The position numbers were made by a program, and so were the translations under genes. From contig OW121740.1 of the NCBI GenBank assembly GCA_933228675.1, forward strand, positions 8,498,442 to 8,562,441: 64,000 nt of DNA, in the 5' to 3' direction. Below are positions 12,535 to 24,060 of this stretch, piece after piece. The DNA is from Stomorhina lunata. Lineage: Eukaryota; Arthropoda; Insecta; Diptera; Rhiniidae. The notes under the pieces were generated by a model. The model saw only the letters and a program-made list of their open reading frames with translations. It had not been told where the DNA came from and made no database searches. Position 1 is the first letter of the stretch, and each line of letters opens with the position of its first letter.

Positions 12535-13480
12535 AAAATTCCTATAAAAATAAACAAATTGTTGGGACAAATTTCCTATAAAAATAAGAAATTTTTTGGA
12601 AAAAAAAATTGAAGAAATTTTTGAAAAATTTCCTTTAAAAATAAGAAATTTTTAGAAAAGTTTCCTATAAAAATAAGAAATTTTTGAAAAATTTCCTATA
12701 AAAATAAGAAATTTTTGAAAAATTTCCTATAAAAATAAGAAATTTTTGAAAAAATTTCCTACAAAATAAGAAATTTTTAAAAAATTTCCTATAAAAAAAT
12801 TAAGAAATTTTTTAAAAATTTCCTATAAAAAAAAAACAAAATTTTTAAGAAATTTCCTATAAAAAAAAAAAATAAGAAATTTTTAAAAATTTCTTATTTT
12901 TTAAACTTTAAAATAAAATAATTTTGTTAAGTGAAAGTTGGGTCGACTGGCAGACGATCAAAGTGAGTTGAGTTAAGAACGGCAATAAGGGCATGAACAA
13001 ATTTTCTATAAAAATAACAATTTTTTTGGGAAAAATTTCCTATAAAAATAAAAAAATTTTTGGGAAAAATTAAGAAATTTTTAGAAAAAAATTTGAAGAA
13101 ATTTTTAAAAAATTTCATTTCAAAATAAAAAAATTTCCTATCAAAATAAGAAATTTTTAGAAAAATTTTCTATAAAAATAAGAAATTTTTAGAAAAATTT
13201 CCTATAAAAATAAGAAATTTTTAGAAAAATTTCTTATAAAAATAAGAAATTTTTGGAAAAAATTTATTATAAAAATAAGAAATTTTTGAAAAAATTTCCT
13301 ACATTTTTGTATAGAAATTTTTTTAAAAATTTCTTATTTTGTAAAAAAACAAAAAAAATTTCCTATAAAAAAATACGAAATTTTTTAAACTTTAAAATTA
13401 AATAATATTGTTAAGTGAAAGTTGACTCTATAAAAAAATAAGACATTTTTAAAAATTTCCTATAAAAAATAAGAAATTTT
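12535..13480. repeat. 31-bp minisatellite blocks interrupted by MITE arms
   Basis: Units like TTTCCTATAAAAATAAGAAA with a TTTTTGAAAAA linker, the same family as the 8558-10063 array, fill 12535-12905 and 13000-13480. Each block is followed by a family 1 MITE arm (12930-12996 and 13483-13586). The repeated array-plus-arm arrangement indicates that the pair was duplicated together. Confidence 0.85.
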
Positions 13481-13794
13481 TAAACTCAACATTTTTTAGT
13501 TCCTCAATGTCAAAAAATAATTTGGTTGAGTGAAAGTTGGGTCGACTGGCAGACGACCAAACTGAGTTGAGAACAGCAATAGGGGTATAAAAAAAATATA
13601 TTTTGTACTGTTTTAGAGTATTTAAAATTTTTCGGAATCTATAGAACCTAAAAACATTTCGATTGGAATTTAACAACGGAATGGCTTTAATTCCGAGCGG
13701 AATCTGTGACATGTCTGATATTTTTTTTTTTGTTCAAAATAAAATATATTTTCTGACTAGTGCTATTTACAATATAACAGATTGTGAACTGGGC

Positions 13795-14734
13795 TAGAAA
13801 ATTCTTACATAAGGAAAGTTTTTTATTTGTTTAAGTTTTTTTGTTTAGTCCTTAAATTGTTAAGAATGTTTTTACTTTTTTGTTAGTTTTTTTTTAATTT
13901 TTGCTTTTAGCTTTTATACCTAAAACGTAGCAGAAATAAACCAAAAAAAAACCTAAAAAAGTCAAATGCTCCATTTTATTTAGCTTTTCTAAAAACTTAT
14001 TTGATGTTATCCTTAATTTTTTTTTTGTATTAAAAACTTAATAGTAAAAATTTAAAAGTAAAAATAGACCAGAAAATTATTTAAATGTTTATTTAGCAAA
14101 GTTATATTTTAAAATACTTTTGAAAAAAAAAAAACTAAAAAAAAACCTCATTGACTTGTGAATGTTTCTTTGAATTTCTTTAGAATCGAATCGTAGACGA
14201 AAGAGAAAAATTTAAATATTTTAAAAAATATTAAATATTAATTCAATTAATTAAATATATAATATATATATATATATATATATTTCTTACACACTGTTTA
14301 ATTTGTTTAAAAAAACGATTTTTAATTCTGTATTCTTCATATCGTTCGTACTATTATATAACATTATAAATTAATCGTATTTATCAAAACCAAAAAATAT
14401 TCGTATTCGTATTGTTTTAGAATCTTCATAAAAGTTTGATTTGATTTTAGAGATATGTATTAATCAATTAATTAATTAGTTTGTATAATGTATTTTTAAA
14501 TAGTTTTTGTTTTTTATATTTTTGTCTCTCCTTATAAATTTAATTAAAAAAAAGCTCCGTACTTAAATTATATAGATATTTATGAGCTCCGTATATATGA
14601 ATATTTGTTATGTCCATTTTTCAATCATTTTAAATATTTAACCTAAAAAAAGTATAGCTTGATTTTAAAAACAACAAAATAATTTAGACGTAATTATTTA
14701 AGGAATGAAAAGTATTTTCAGTTTTAAATATGGA
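13795..14734. other. A/T-rich interval with a (TA)n run
   Basis: No gene recognised. A pure TA microsatellite occupies about 14258-14283. The rest is A/T-rich with runs of T and A. Confidence 0.5.
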
Positions 14735-14960
14735 CGAAGATAGAGAAAATGCGAGTAATGTGGTATACCTTTTTATTTTGCGATTTCCACATTTTTGGTT
14801 TTTGTGCGACTAAAATATGATTTAACACACGTATTGAGCTTCCACTGATCCATTTAAAAAAACCACAATTTCCGAGAAATTAGAGATAATATTTTAAGTC
14901 CCATTAAAAGCTATTTTAAAAAATGTTCAGGTAATGTGGCACACCACATGTTAATGTGTT
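14735..14960 (+). repeat. Dispersed repeat, second copy
   Basis: It shares AATGTGGTATACC, ACAATTTCCGAGAAATTAGA and a closing AATGTGGCACACCAC with the unit at 10820-11000. It ends just left of the family A foldback element, which may have inserted beside it. Confidence 0.6.
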
Positions 14961-14965
14961 ATGGC

Positions 14966-17219
14966 CAGGCCTAGGCAGCCCATACCACCAAAAGCCCAAG
15001 ACTTTTTTTTAATTTTCGTAAATATCACGATCATTAATTAAACTCGTGAAAATGCATATTAAAAGCACGGGTCGGCTCAAAGAGAACAAAAGAAAAAAAT
15101 AGTCGGCAGAGTTGCCGTTTTTTATACTTTTAACTAAAATAGGTATTTTTTTTAAGTGTAGTTCTAACGTTTTTAAAAGAAAAAGTTTTCTACTCCAAGA
15201 ATTTTTTTATCAAAAATTTTTCTATATTTTCTTATCAAAAATTTTTCTATACAAAATTTTTTTAACAAAAATTTTTCTATAGATGTTTTTTTTTTTATCA
15301 AAAAATTTTTCTATAGACAATTTTTTTATCAAAAATTTTTCTATAGAAAATTTTTTTATCAAAAATTTTTCTATAGAGACTTTTTATCAAAACTAATTCT
15401 ATAGAAAATTTTTTTATCAAAAATTTTTCTATAGAAAATTTTCTTACAAAAATTTTTCTATAGATAATTTTTTTTATCAAAAATTTTTCTATCAAAAATT
15501 TTTTTATCAAAAATTTTTCTATCAAAAATTTTTTTATCAAAAATTTTTCTATAGAAAATTTTTTTATCAAAAATTTTTCTATAGAAAATTCTTTTATCAA
15601 AAATTTTTCTATAGATACTTTTTTTATCAAAAATTTTTCTATAGATACTTTTTTTATCAAAAATTTTTCTATAGACAATTTTTTTATCAAAAAATTTTCT
15701 ATAGAAAATTTTTTTATCAAAAATTTTTCTATAGAAAATTTTCTTACAAAAATTTTTCTATAGATATTTTTTTTTTTTATCAAAAATTTTTCTATCAAAA
15801 ATTTTTTTATCAAAAATTTTTCTATCAAAAATTTTTTTATCAAAAATTTTTCTATAGAAAATTTTTTTGTCAAAAATTTTCTATAGAAAATTTTCTTACA
15901 AAAATTTTTCTATAGAAAATTTTTTTTATTAAAATTTTTTATTAAAAATTTTTCTATAGAAAATTTTTTTATCAAAAATTTTTCTATAGAAAATTTTTTT
16001 ATTAAAAATTTTTATATAGAAAATTTTTTTCTATCAAAAATTTTTCTAAAGAAAACTTTTTATCAAAACTTATTCTATAGAAAATTTTCTCAAAAAAATT
16101 TTTTTATAGAAAATTTTTTTATCAAAATTTTTCTTAGAAAATTTTTTTATCAAAAATTTTTCTATAGAAAATTTTTTATCAAAATTTTTTCTATGGAAAA
16201 TTTTTTATCAAACATTTCTCCATAGAAAATTTTTGTATCGAAAATTTTTCTATAGAAAATTTTCTATATAAAATTTTTTTATCAAAAAGTTTCTATATAA
16301 AATTTTTTTATCAAAAAGTTTCTATAGAAAATTTTTTTATAGAAAATTTTTTATCAACAATTTTTCTATAGAAAATTTTCAAAAAATCAAAATTTTTTTT
16401 ATAGAACATTTTTTTTTAGAAAATTTTTTTTATCAAAAATGTTTCTATAGAAATTTTTTTTGTCAAAAATTTTTTTACAGAAAATTTTTGTATCAAAAAT
16501 TTTTCTGCATAAATTTTTTTATCTAAAATTTTTCTATAGAAATTTTTTTTATCTAAAATTTTTCTATAGAAAACTTTTTTATCGAAAATTTTTCTATAGA
16601 AAATTTTTTTTATCAAAAATTTTTCTATGGACAATTTTTTATCTAAAATTTTTCTACATAAATTTTATCAAAAATTTTTCTATGGAAAATTTTTTTTTAT
16701 CCAAAATTTGAAAATTGTTTGATATAAAAATATTTTTATCGACAATTTTTACAGAAAAATATTTTTATCGAAAAATTTTCTATTTTCTAGTTTTTCGAAA
16801 AATTTTCCAAAGAAACATATTTTGGTTAAAAATTTTCTACAAAAAATTTTTGGATCGAAAATATTTATCTAAAAATATAAAATTATTTAATATTAGAATT
16901 TATTTCTGTTTTGAAATATATTCCCAATATTCACGAAAATATTCGCAATGCTTACAAAAATAATAGTGTCTTGGCAACAATGTTCGAGATTATATTTTTT
17001 TGTTCTCTCGAACCATGTATTTTGTTGCTATAAATTGGATTTTTATTTGTTTCTTGTCTATTTTGTTTTTGTCCTTTCTTTAACAAAGCGGCACCAACCA
17101 ACTCTGTTACATCCAAATTCCAAGTGATTTTAATACTCATTTTCACGAGTTTTATTAATGATCGTGGTATTTACGAAAAATAAAATAATTCATCGGCTTC
17201 TGGTGGCTGCCTACTCCTG
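14966..17219. mobile_element. Foldback element A1, both ends present
   Basis: Inverted ends of about 100 bp (14966-15068 and 17124-17219) flank a 1.7-kb minisatellite. The left end opens CAGGCCTAGGCAGCC and the right end closes GCTGCCTACTCCTG. Both share TCGTAAATAYCACGATCATT and CTCGTGAAAATG. An internal segment near 17075-17115 (AACAAAGCGGCACCAACC) also occurs in copy A3. No transposase is encoded, so the element is non-autonomous. The eight bases beside each end (GTTATGGC and CTTATAAC) resemble each other only weakly, so target duplication is unproven. The architecture recalls Drosophila foldback elements. Confidence 0.82.
15190..16870. repeat. 30-bp palindromic minisatellite inside element A1
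   Basis: About 55 copies of a 30-bp unit built on the perfect palindrome TTTTCTATAGAAAA with the linker TTTTTTTATCAAAAA. The 30-bp period is exact over several sequence lines near 15480-15720. Because 30 is a multiple of three, the array produces long meaningless open frames full of KFLIEKFLIKK on one strand. Confidence 0.93.
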
Positions 17220-17227
17220 CTTATAAC

Positions 17228-17302
17228 GTCAGTTTAAGAGAAAATAAACTATACCACAATACCAGCCTAACCCTATTACCAGCCTATACCACATAAACTG
17301 AC
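17228..17302. repeat. Short dispersed element with GTCAGTTTA inverted ends
   Basis: A 75-bp block opens GTCAGTTTAAGAGAAAA and closes CATAAACTGAC, with CTATACCACA motifs inside. A related copy starts at 32869. It begins nine bases after the end of element A1. Confidence 0.6.
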
Positions 17303-17425
17303 TTCTAATATAGTATTTAGGGATTTTTGTCATGGATACTGCGGATGTGTTCGTTCACCCTTGCACTTTCTAAGTGTAAAAGATTTTATTTCATGAATGA
17401 ACACAATAAGTTTGTGTAATATGTT

Positions 17426-17511
17426 GTGGTTACTGTGGCTTAGTTTGTTAGTACGTCGAATACTTAACATAATATATCATATTCTTCTGGGTTCGAACCC
17501 CAGTCACCACA
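17426..17511 (+). repeat. tRNA-like sequence, probably a SINE head or tRNA pseudogene
   Basis: The segment contains an A-box match (TGGCTTAGTTTG, 17436-17447) and a perfect B box (GGTTCGAACCC, 17490-17500) within a CTGGG/CCCAG T-arm. The 3' TCACCAC pairs in six of seven positions with GTGGTTA at 17426-17432. The D stem is weak, spacing from acceptor to A box is too long and no clean anticodon stem can be drawn, so a working tRNA is unlikely. A more G/C-balanced segment follows to about 17760, which could be the body of a tRNA-derived SINE. Confidence 0.4.
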
Positions 17512-18431
17512 ACATCAATTTCTGTAATTACACTGTGCTAGTTGAAAAAACCGACAAAAGGGAGACCTAGTGGGTAAAGATAATTCGAGCGTTAACACGC
17601 CATCTTCATCTTTAGCGCCGATTCACCCTGAAAAACCAACAGTTTGGTTACCGGTGTTTTGTGGTGGTTCCACGGCTACGAAACGGTGCAAAAACTCGTC
17701 CATAAAATCATAGGGTTGATAAAGTGTAACTCAAAAAGTTAAACTTTGTTGACCAGTGCAATTTAAGAATAAAACTGAAAATATTTTTCAAATCCTTAAT
17801 TTTTTTAAAACCATTTTATCATAATGAAAATATGCTTTTAACAATTTTTTTATTAATTAGTTAATTGTGTCATACATTTTGTTAAATATATATTTTTTTA
17901 ATTTGTAAATTGTTTTAGGAAACAAAGAAATTGAAAAAGTTTTTGAATTTTTATAAGTACGCCAACTTTTTCCAATTTCTTTTAACAAAATAATTCTCAA
18001 TTTAAAATTATCGTCTTAAGTAAAAAAAATCATATCGTAAAATTATAAAATTTCGTATTGAGTGTTTGTGTAGTTTTAGTTTTTTTAACCATTTCTCTTA
18101 TATAATAGATCAATTTAAAAGGGAAATTAAACACCCTGTATTAAATATCACCAGTAAAATATGTCATTTTATACTCAACATTATCTTTGAAAACTTTAAA
18201 AAAATTGTTTACCATTTTTCATTTTAGTTCCAGTTTCTTTGTGTTTTGAAATCATTTATTTTAGTTTTCATATTTGTGTATTTCGATTTGTATATAATAG
18301 AGATATTTTAGTTATTTAAACAAAATGGCGTAAAATTTTAAATTTATATAAAATATTTAAGCATTATAGGTAATTTTATACCAATTGTCAGGGTTTGTAC
18401 AAATGAAATGATTCGATGCTAGGCTATTTGC
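17512..18431. other. No gene recognised
   Basis: The first 250 bases have balanced composition (for example GGGAGACCTAGTGGGTAAAG) and may be the tail of the tRNA-like element. The rest is A/T-rich. Confidence 0.4.
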
Positions 18432-20386
18432 AAGGGATTGTGAACTGGTCTTGCATCGTTAGTCTCAAGTAGAAAGGCCCTAACTCGCATATTTGAAACT
18501 TTGCAGGAGAAGATAAAACCGATTTAAAACTTTAATTGACAAAATTTTATTTTTTTTAAATGCAGGTTATTATTAAAATAAAGGATGAGCATAAATTTTC
18601 TATACGAAAGCTCTTGATAACGAAAGTTTTCTGTAGTAAAGCTTTCAAAAGCGAATGAAATCTTTGGATAGCGAATGTTTTCTAAAGGAATGCTTTCGAT
18701 AGCGAATGTTTTTTAAAGGAAAGCTTTCGATAGCGAATGTTTTCTGTAGGAAAGCGAATGTTTTCTAAAGGAATGCTTTTGATAGCGAATGTTTTCTGTA
18801 GGAAAGCTTTCGATAGCGAATGTTTTCTATAGGAAAGCTTTTGATAGCGAATTTTTCTCTAGGATAGCTTTCAGTAGCGAATAATTTTTTTTTATAGAAA
18901 AGCTTTCGATAGCGAATGTTTTCTATAGAAAAGCTTTCAATAGCGGATGTTTTCTATAGGAAAGCTTTCAATAGCGAATGTTTTGAATAGGAAAACTTTT
19001 AAGAGCGGATGTTTTCTATAGAAAAGCTTTCAATAGCGAATGTTTTGAATAGGAAAACTTTTAAGAGCGGATGTTTTCTATAGGAAAGCTTTCGATATAT
19101 AGCCAATGTTTTTTAAAGGAAGGATTTCGATAGCGAATGTTTTTTGTAGGAAAGCTTTCGATAGCGAAATTTTTCTATATGAAAGTTTTCGATAGCGAAT
19201 GTTTTCTAAAGGAAAGCTTTCGATAGCGAATGTTTTTATATTTAAGCTTTCGATAGCGAATGTTTCCTATAATATAGCTTTCAAAAGCGAATATTTTCTA
19301 TAGGAAATCTTTCAATAGCGAATATTTTTTATAGGAAAGCTTTCGATAGTGATTGTTTTCTAAAGGAAAGCTTTCTATATCGAATGTTTTCCACATTAAA
19401 GCTTTCGATAGCGAATGTTTTCTATACAAAAGCTTTCGATAGCGAATGTTTTCTATGGGAAAGTTTTCGATAGCAAATGTTTTCTAAATGAAAGCTTTTG
19501 ATAGCGAATGTTTTCTATAGAAAAGCTTTCGATATCGAATGTTTTCTACAAGCAAGTTTTCTATAGCGGAACTTTTCTATAGGAAAGCTTTTATTAGCGG
19601 AAGTTTTCTAAAAAATCTTTTGATATCGAAAGTTTATTATAGAAATACTTTTGACATCGAAAGTTTAATATAAAAAATCTTTCAATATCAAAAGGGTACT
19701 TTTTAAGTTTTTCGATATGGACTGTTTTTAGCTGAAACCTTCTTATGTTAAAAGTTACCTATAGGAAAGCTTATGGTATTAAAAGTTCTTTATAGAAAAG
19801 TTTTGTATAACAATTATTTCGATAACAAAAGTTTATAATAGGAATAATTTCGACAACAAACGTTTTATTTTAGAATTTTTACATAGAGTTTTTTAGAAAG
19901 CTTTATTAAGCTTCTCTAAGCTATCCATATGAAAGCTTTAATATTTAATATTGGAATTTTTCTATAGGGAAGTTTTGTATAAAAAGTTTTCTATCTGAAA
20001 TATTTTGACGACAAATGTTTTATATAAGAAATCTTTTGATATCGAAAGCTTGAAAGTCGCTTTCGAAGTTTGGAAGTTTTATATAAGAAAACTTTAGATA
20101 ATGACAGTTTTTTTTTTATTGAAAAGCTTTTAATGTGAAACGATTTTATAATATGTAAGAAATTATTATGCATCGAAAAACAAAATATTTTTTTTAGGAA
20201 TAAGTTGGGGCTTTTAAGAAAATCACTTGAATAATAAGATCTATTTGCGTTAAATGCATTGGAATCACAACAAAAATTAATTTCTAAAAACCCTATGTTA
20301 GGGCCTTTCTACATGAGACCGACGATATATGATTTCTAATGCAAGATTGCGGTGATAAACTTTTTTTTAACGAATTGTAAACTAGG
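18432..20386. mobile_element. Foldback element B
   Basis: Inverted ends surround a minisatellite. On the left, CTTGCATCG and then GTCTCAAGTAGAAAGGCCCT (18450-18485) pair with AGGGCCTTTCTACATGAGAC and a more distant GCAAG on the right (20296-20346). No transposase frame is seen. ATTGTGAACTGG-like motifs beside both ends also occur at the outer edges of the family D cluster. Exact termini are uncertain. Confidence 0.65.
18585..20110. repeat. 31-bp minisatellite inside element B
   Basis: About 45 to 50 units of 31 bp, typified by GCTTTCGATAGCGAATG followed by TTTTCTATAGGAAA. CGATAGCGAA recurs at 19159 and 19190, confirming the period. The TTTTCTATAG core is shared with the 30-bp array of element A1. 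Copies decay towards 19700-20100. Confidence 0.9.
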
Positions 20387-23300
20387 CTTATGATTCCCTA
20401 TTTGCATACTCCAATACGAAGGAAAGTATACCAGAACCGGAATAGAAGCCAAGTTTTATTGCCTACATTTCTCGTTAATACGAGTTTCAAATGAGACTTA
20501 AGCTGGTGGATACTTTTAGGTTCACCCTTTCGGAATTTCCAAGACAAATGTTTGTTACTATAGAACTCCTACCGAATTAAAAAAATCTAGTTATGGTTAC
20601 AGGTTATGGTACTTGGCGAAAACTTTGTTTTCGCGTCCAAATTACAGGGTTGTTGTAACTAAACAATTGTTTGAGGAAACAAAACTATAGCATGCGACAA
20701 GAAGCTATGACCATAAATATGATTGCCGTAATCAGGCCTGAATATGTTTATGCTCTGCCAAGACCAAACCTGCTGTACAGTTAAGGTAGCGGCTGATATT
20801 TATTAGGAACTTTACAGAAGTTTAGATTAGATTTCCTTTAAAGATATTCAGTTTAAAGGGGATTTACATATTTAACAATATTTCTTACTCCGTTTTAAGA
20901 ATTATATTTTAACAACAAAGCAGTCATTTATAAACCATTATCAAATTTAGAAGATTAAAATTATTATAAAACAGTATTATTGAAGAAGGTAATCCAAAGG
21001 GATCACCAAGTGCTCATTTTTTGAAACATCAACAATATAAAATAATTATGTGCTCTTATTAGTTAATAGTGCATTAAAACACTCTATTAATATTAAAGGA
21101 TTTTTAGCCTTGAATATTAACAAACAAAATAAAAAAACTAAACTTGTATTAAACACAAAAACAAAAAAAAAATACAATAAATAATTAAACCTAATTTAAA
21201 ACAATAAAAGGAAGGTCTAGACTAAGCATAAGAGTAAAGAGTAAAAAATGAAAAAGACTACTCATATAAAGAGAGTGAATGTAAGAGAGAACTAAAGTAA
21301 GACTCAAATGTAAGTTCTAAAAAAAAACAGTTAATAATTGCCAAAAATAATGTCTAGGGAGAATTATTAAGAGTAAGAGCGAGAAGGTAAAAGAGAACTA
21401 AAGGAAGACTTAAATATAAGTTCTTAACAGGAGCAACCTCTTCTTTGAATGTTAGAAACATAAAATTTTGATATTTGATTTTTCAAATCAAAAAATCATC
21501 TATTGAGCTAAGGTGACCATCTCAAATCAAGTTTTGTTTAGACTTCCTAGACGATTTTGTAGTTTAGATTTTAAAATAAAGCAATAAATAAAATTTTTCT
21601 AGAATTGTATGACAATAAAACCTAAAAGCAAATAAATTAAAAATTATACTCAAAACTATATTTAACAAAAAAGTGTTTCAAAATTTTTTAAACAAAATTT
21701 AAAAAAAAAATCAAAGTATTTTTTAAAACTAAAGCAAAAAAAAAACTTGAAACTAACTTTTTTTTTTTGCATTAAAACACAACAGTGATAATTATACACA
21801 CTTTAACTAAAAAAAAATATCAAAAAGTATTTATTAATATTAAAATAAAAAACAAAAAATTACAAAAAAATAAATTTAAAATATACTTAAGTAAGTACAA
21901 ACTTATATCTCTAAAATCTAAATTAAACCCTTAACAATTAAGAACAACAAACCCCCAAAATCATATCGTGCGATCAGAAATCGTAAATATATTGAACAAA
22001 ACAAAAAAATCGTAAATATAACGAAAAACCAGAGTTGTGTCAAATTATATCTTAACAAATTAGACTTTTTGTAAGAAATATATATACAAAGATTTTTAAA
22101 TTATTTTTCCTAAGTATCTCCAAAATTTTTTCTAAATATTTTATGTAACATATAAAAAATTAGTAAAAAGTATTTTATAGAAAATTTATACAGAATTTAT
22201 ATAAAAGAAATTAAAAAAAAAAAAAAACTTAAAAGACTTATTGAAATAAAAAACAACGATGTTAGATTTTTGTTTAAATCTTTGAGAATTTAATATTAAA
22301 AATTTAGATTTAACTTAAATTTGAAACTAATTTTGTAACCAATTCCTAAGTAGTTCTTAACTAGATTTGGTAAAAATTTTATATATTAATAAAGTAGTTT
22401 TTTTTTTAATTTTGCCCTATTTTTTTTTTTTGTAAATTTAAGATTTTAACAATGAGGACCAAAAGTATTTATTGAAATAAGTTAGTAAACGTAAAAACCA
22501 AATAAAAACGAGCATTTGACTTTTTTTCTTTTATAGTTTAAAATATTTAAAAGTCATTTAAAAATAGTTAAAATTTTAGTTCTTAATTTTTTAATTTTTC
22601 TAGATTTTAGTTTAGTTTTTTAGTTTGTATATTTAACAAAAAAAAAAAAAAAAACGAATTATTTTGAAAAAGTAAAACCCTATACTAGTCAATTATCTTT
22701 GAAATAATGCAATATTTAACTGGATAAAAAATTCATACATCCATAAATACAATACATACATACATATTCATTAAAAACACACACCAAGACAAATAAGAAA
22801 AAAATAATAGTATTAATAGTTATAAATTATCAAAAATAAGATAAAAAAAAAACTAAAAAGTAACGGCTTTTAAAATTTTAAAAGAATTTCGAAATTTCTT
22901 AATACCCAACAAAATATTTAAAATTATGAAAAACCACCATTAACTGAAATCATTCTATTATTAAATGGAAACTTTTTAAATGCAATGGAATTTTTTTTAT
23001 CCCTTCCTGGAACGAGAAAAAAAACTAACGTCAAATGTTCACCCATAAGATTTGTTATAATTTTGTTCATCAACCATTTTTTATCATTAAGTTTCCGAGG
23101 TTATTAATGGGATTTCCAAATAGGTTCAAATGATGACCTATTTTCACATAATTTGATAAAGTATGCGGAATAAAATATGGACTAATTTTTAAAAAAATCA
23201 GTTATAACATCTGGAAGTGCTGGTAATTATAATTATCACTAGGTGAAAAATGGGTTATACCAAAATTGGAGATCAAAACTATAAAAAATCATTACTTCCG

Positions 23301-23389
23301 TGGTATTAAAGTGTTTTTTATGAAAGATAATGTTAAATGTAAGCCGACTTCCGTCAAATTTTATATATTGGCAAATTATTACTTACGTA
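20387..23389. other. Mostly A/T-rich; no gene recognised
   Basis: Bases 20400-20830 are more balanced in composition but show no long frame or recognisable protein. Two direct copies of a segment containing GAGAACTAAAG and ATAAGTTCT lie near 21290 and 21390. The remainder is A/T-rich with homopolymer runs. Confidence 0.45.
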
Positions 23390-24060
23390 CATCTCTGTGG
23401 GCCTTATGGTAGTATAGTCAAATGCGGACAAATTTCCCTCAATTTAAAAACCAAACTTTTCTAATTCGTAAGAAATATTTCAACCAAATTTTGTTGCTAT
23501 CCCCGTATATAAGGGTCCTATCGACCCTTATATTAAGGCCCTACCAGCCTTATCAATGGACAAAGAAACATAGCTTAATCTTCTTAGAACTTCATTAGGA
23601 CTCGGAATAAATATTGTACTTTATGGGGTCATAAAAGACTTCTGTGTTCAAAACTCTATCGTCTTAGCTAATATAATTTGATATTTATCAGTGGGAGCTA
23701 TAATCAAATATAGATGGATTCTGCCTATTTTCAATATGAAATTTTTCCAAGAAATATTTTCATATAAGCGCAATCGTGCTTTTAATTGACGGATAGACAG
23801 ACAGTGTTTATATTGGGGCTGTGATGAAAAAATATGAACCGATTTCGTACAACTTTAATACCAAATTTTTCCGAGAAATTAAGAATATTATTGCCAAATT
23901 ATGTTGACCTAGCTCTTTCCTTCAGTTCCTATCGTGTCGTCTTAGAATTTTATTATTATTCAGAATATACATATATCGTTTTTGGGTTTATCTATCTTTT
24001 TGATAATGGATATACAAAAATAAATATATGTACACCATCTTTGCACTGAACTGTGTACTA
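23390..24060. repeat. Probable copy of the CCGACTATAG dispersed-repeat family
   Basis: The block has the texture of the repeat at 48388-49155: CAAATGCGGACAAATTT, a GTATATAAGGGTCC motif, ATGAACCGATTTCG and GACGGATAGACAGAC. A small open frame at 23834-24049 falls inside and is not considered a gene. Confidence 0.45.

Larger units (their letters stand above)
11712..13794. mobile_element. Nested foldback cluster (family D)
   Basis: Several inverted repeats are arranged as shells. Outermost, GCTCAGTTCACAAT at 11712-11725 pairs with ATTGTGAACTGGGC at 13781-13794. Inside, CATGTCACA plus AATTCCGTTCGGAA (11840-11868) pairs with TTCCGAGCGGAATCTGTGAC (13691-13713). Within these sit two complete short palindromic elements (12078-12305, 12323-12516), two MITE arms and blocks of the 31-bp minisatellite. 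No transposase frame is present. Whether the outer shells form one element or successive insertions cannot be settled by eye. Confidence 0.65.

Noticed and set aside
15298..15873. 191-codon minus-strand frame rich in KFLIEKFLIKK
   Set aside because: It is the translation of a 30-bp tandem array; 30 is divisible by three, so stops are avoided by periodicity and not by selection. The frames at 16416-16634, 16460-16711 and 52246-52455 have the same cause.
14966..17219. Family A as a definite hAT element
   Set aside because: The CAGG-type ends are suggestive, but the bases flanking the ends do not form a clean 8-bp duplication and no transposase is linked.
17426..17511. Functional tRNA gene
   Set aside because: A and B boxes are good but the D stem and acceptor spacing fail, and no convincing anticodon stem can be drawn.
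23834..24049. 71-codon plus-strand frame
   Set aside because: It falls within a probable dispersed repeat and has no domain or exon signals.
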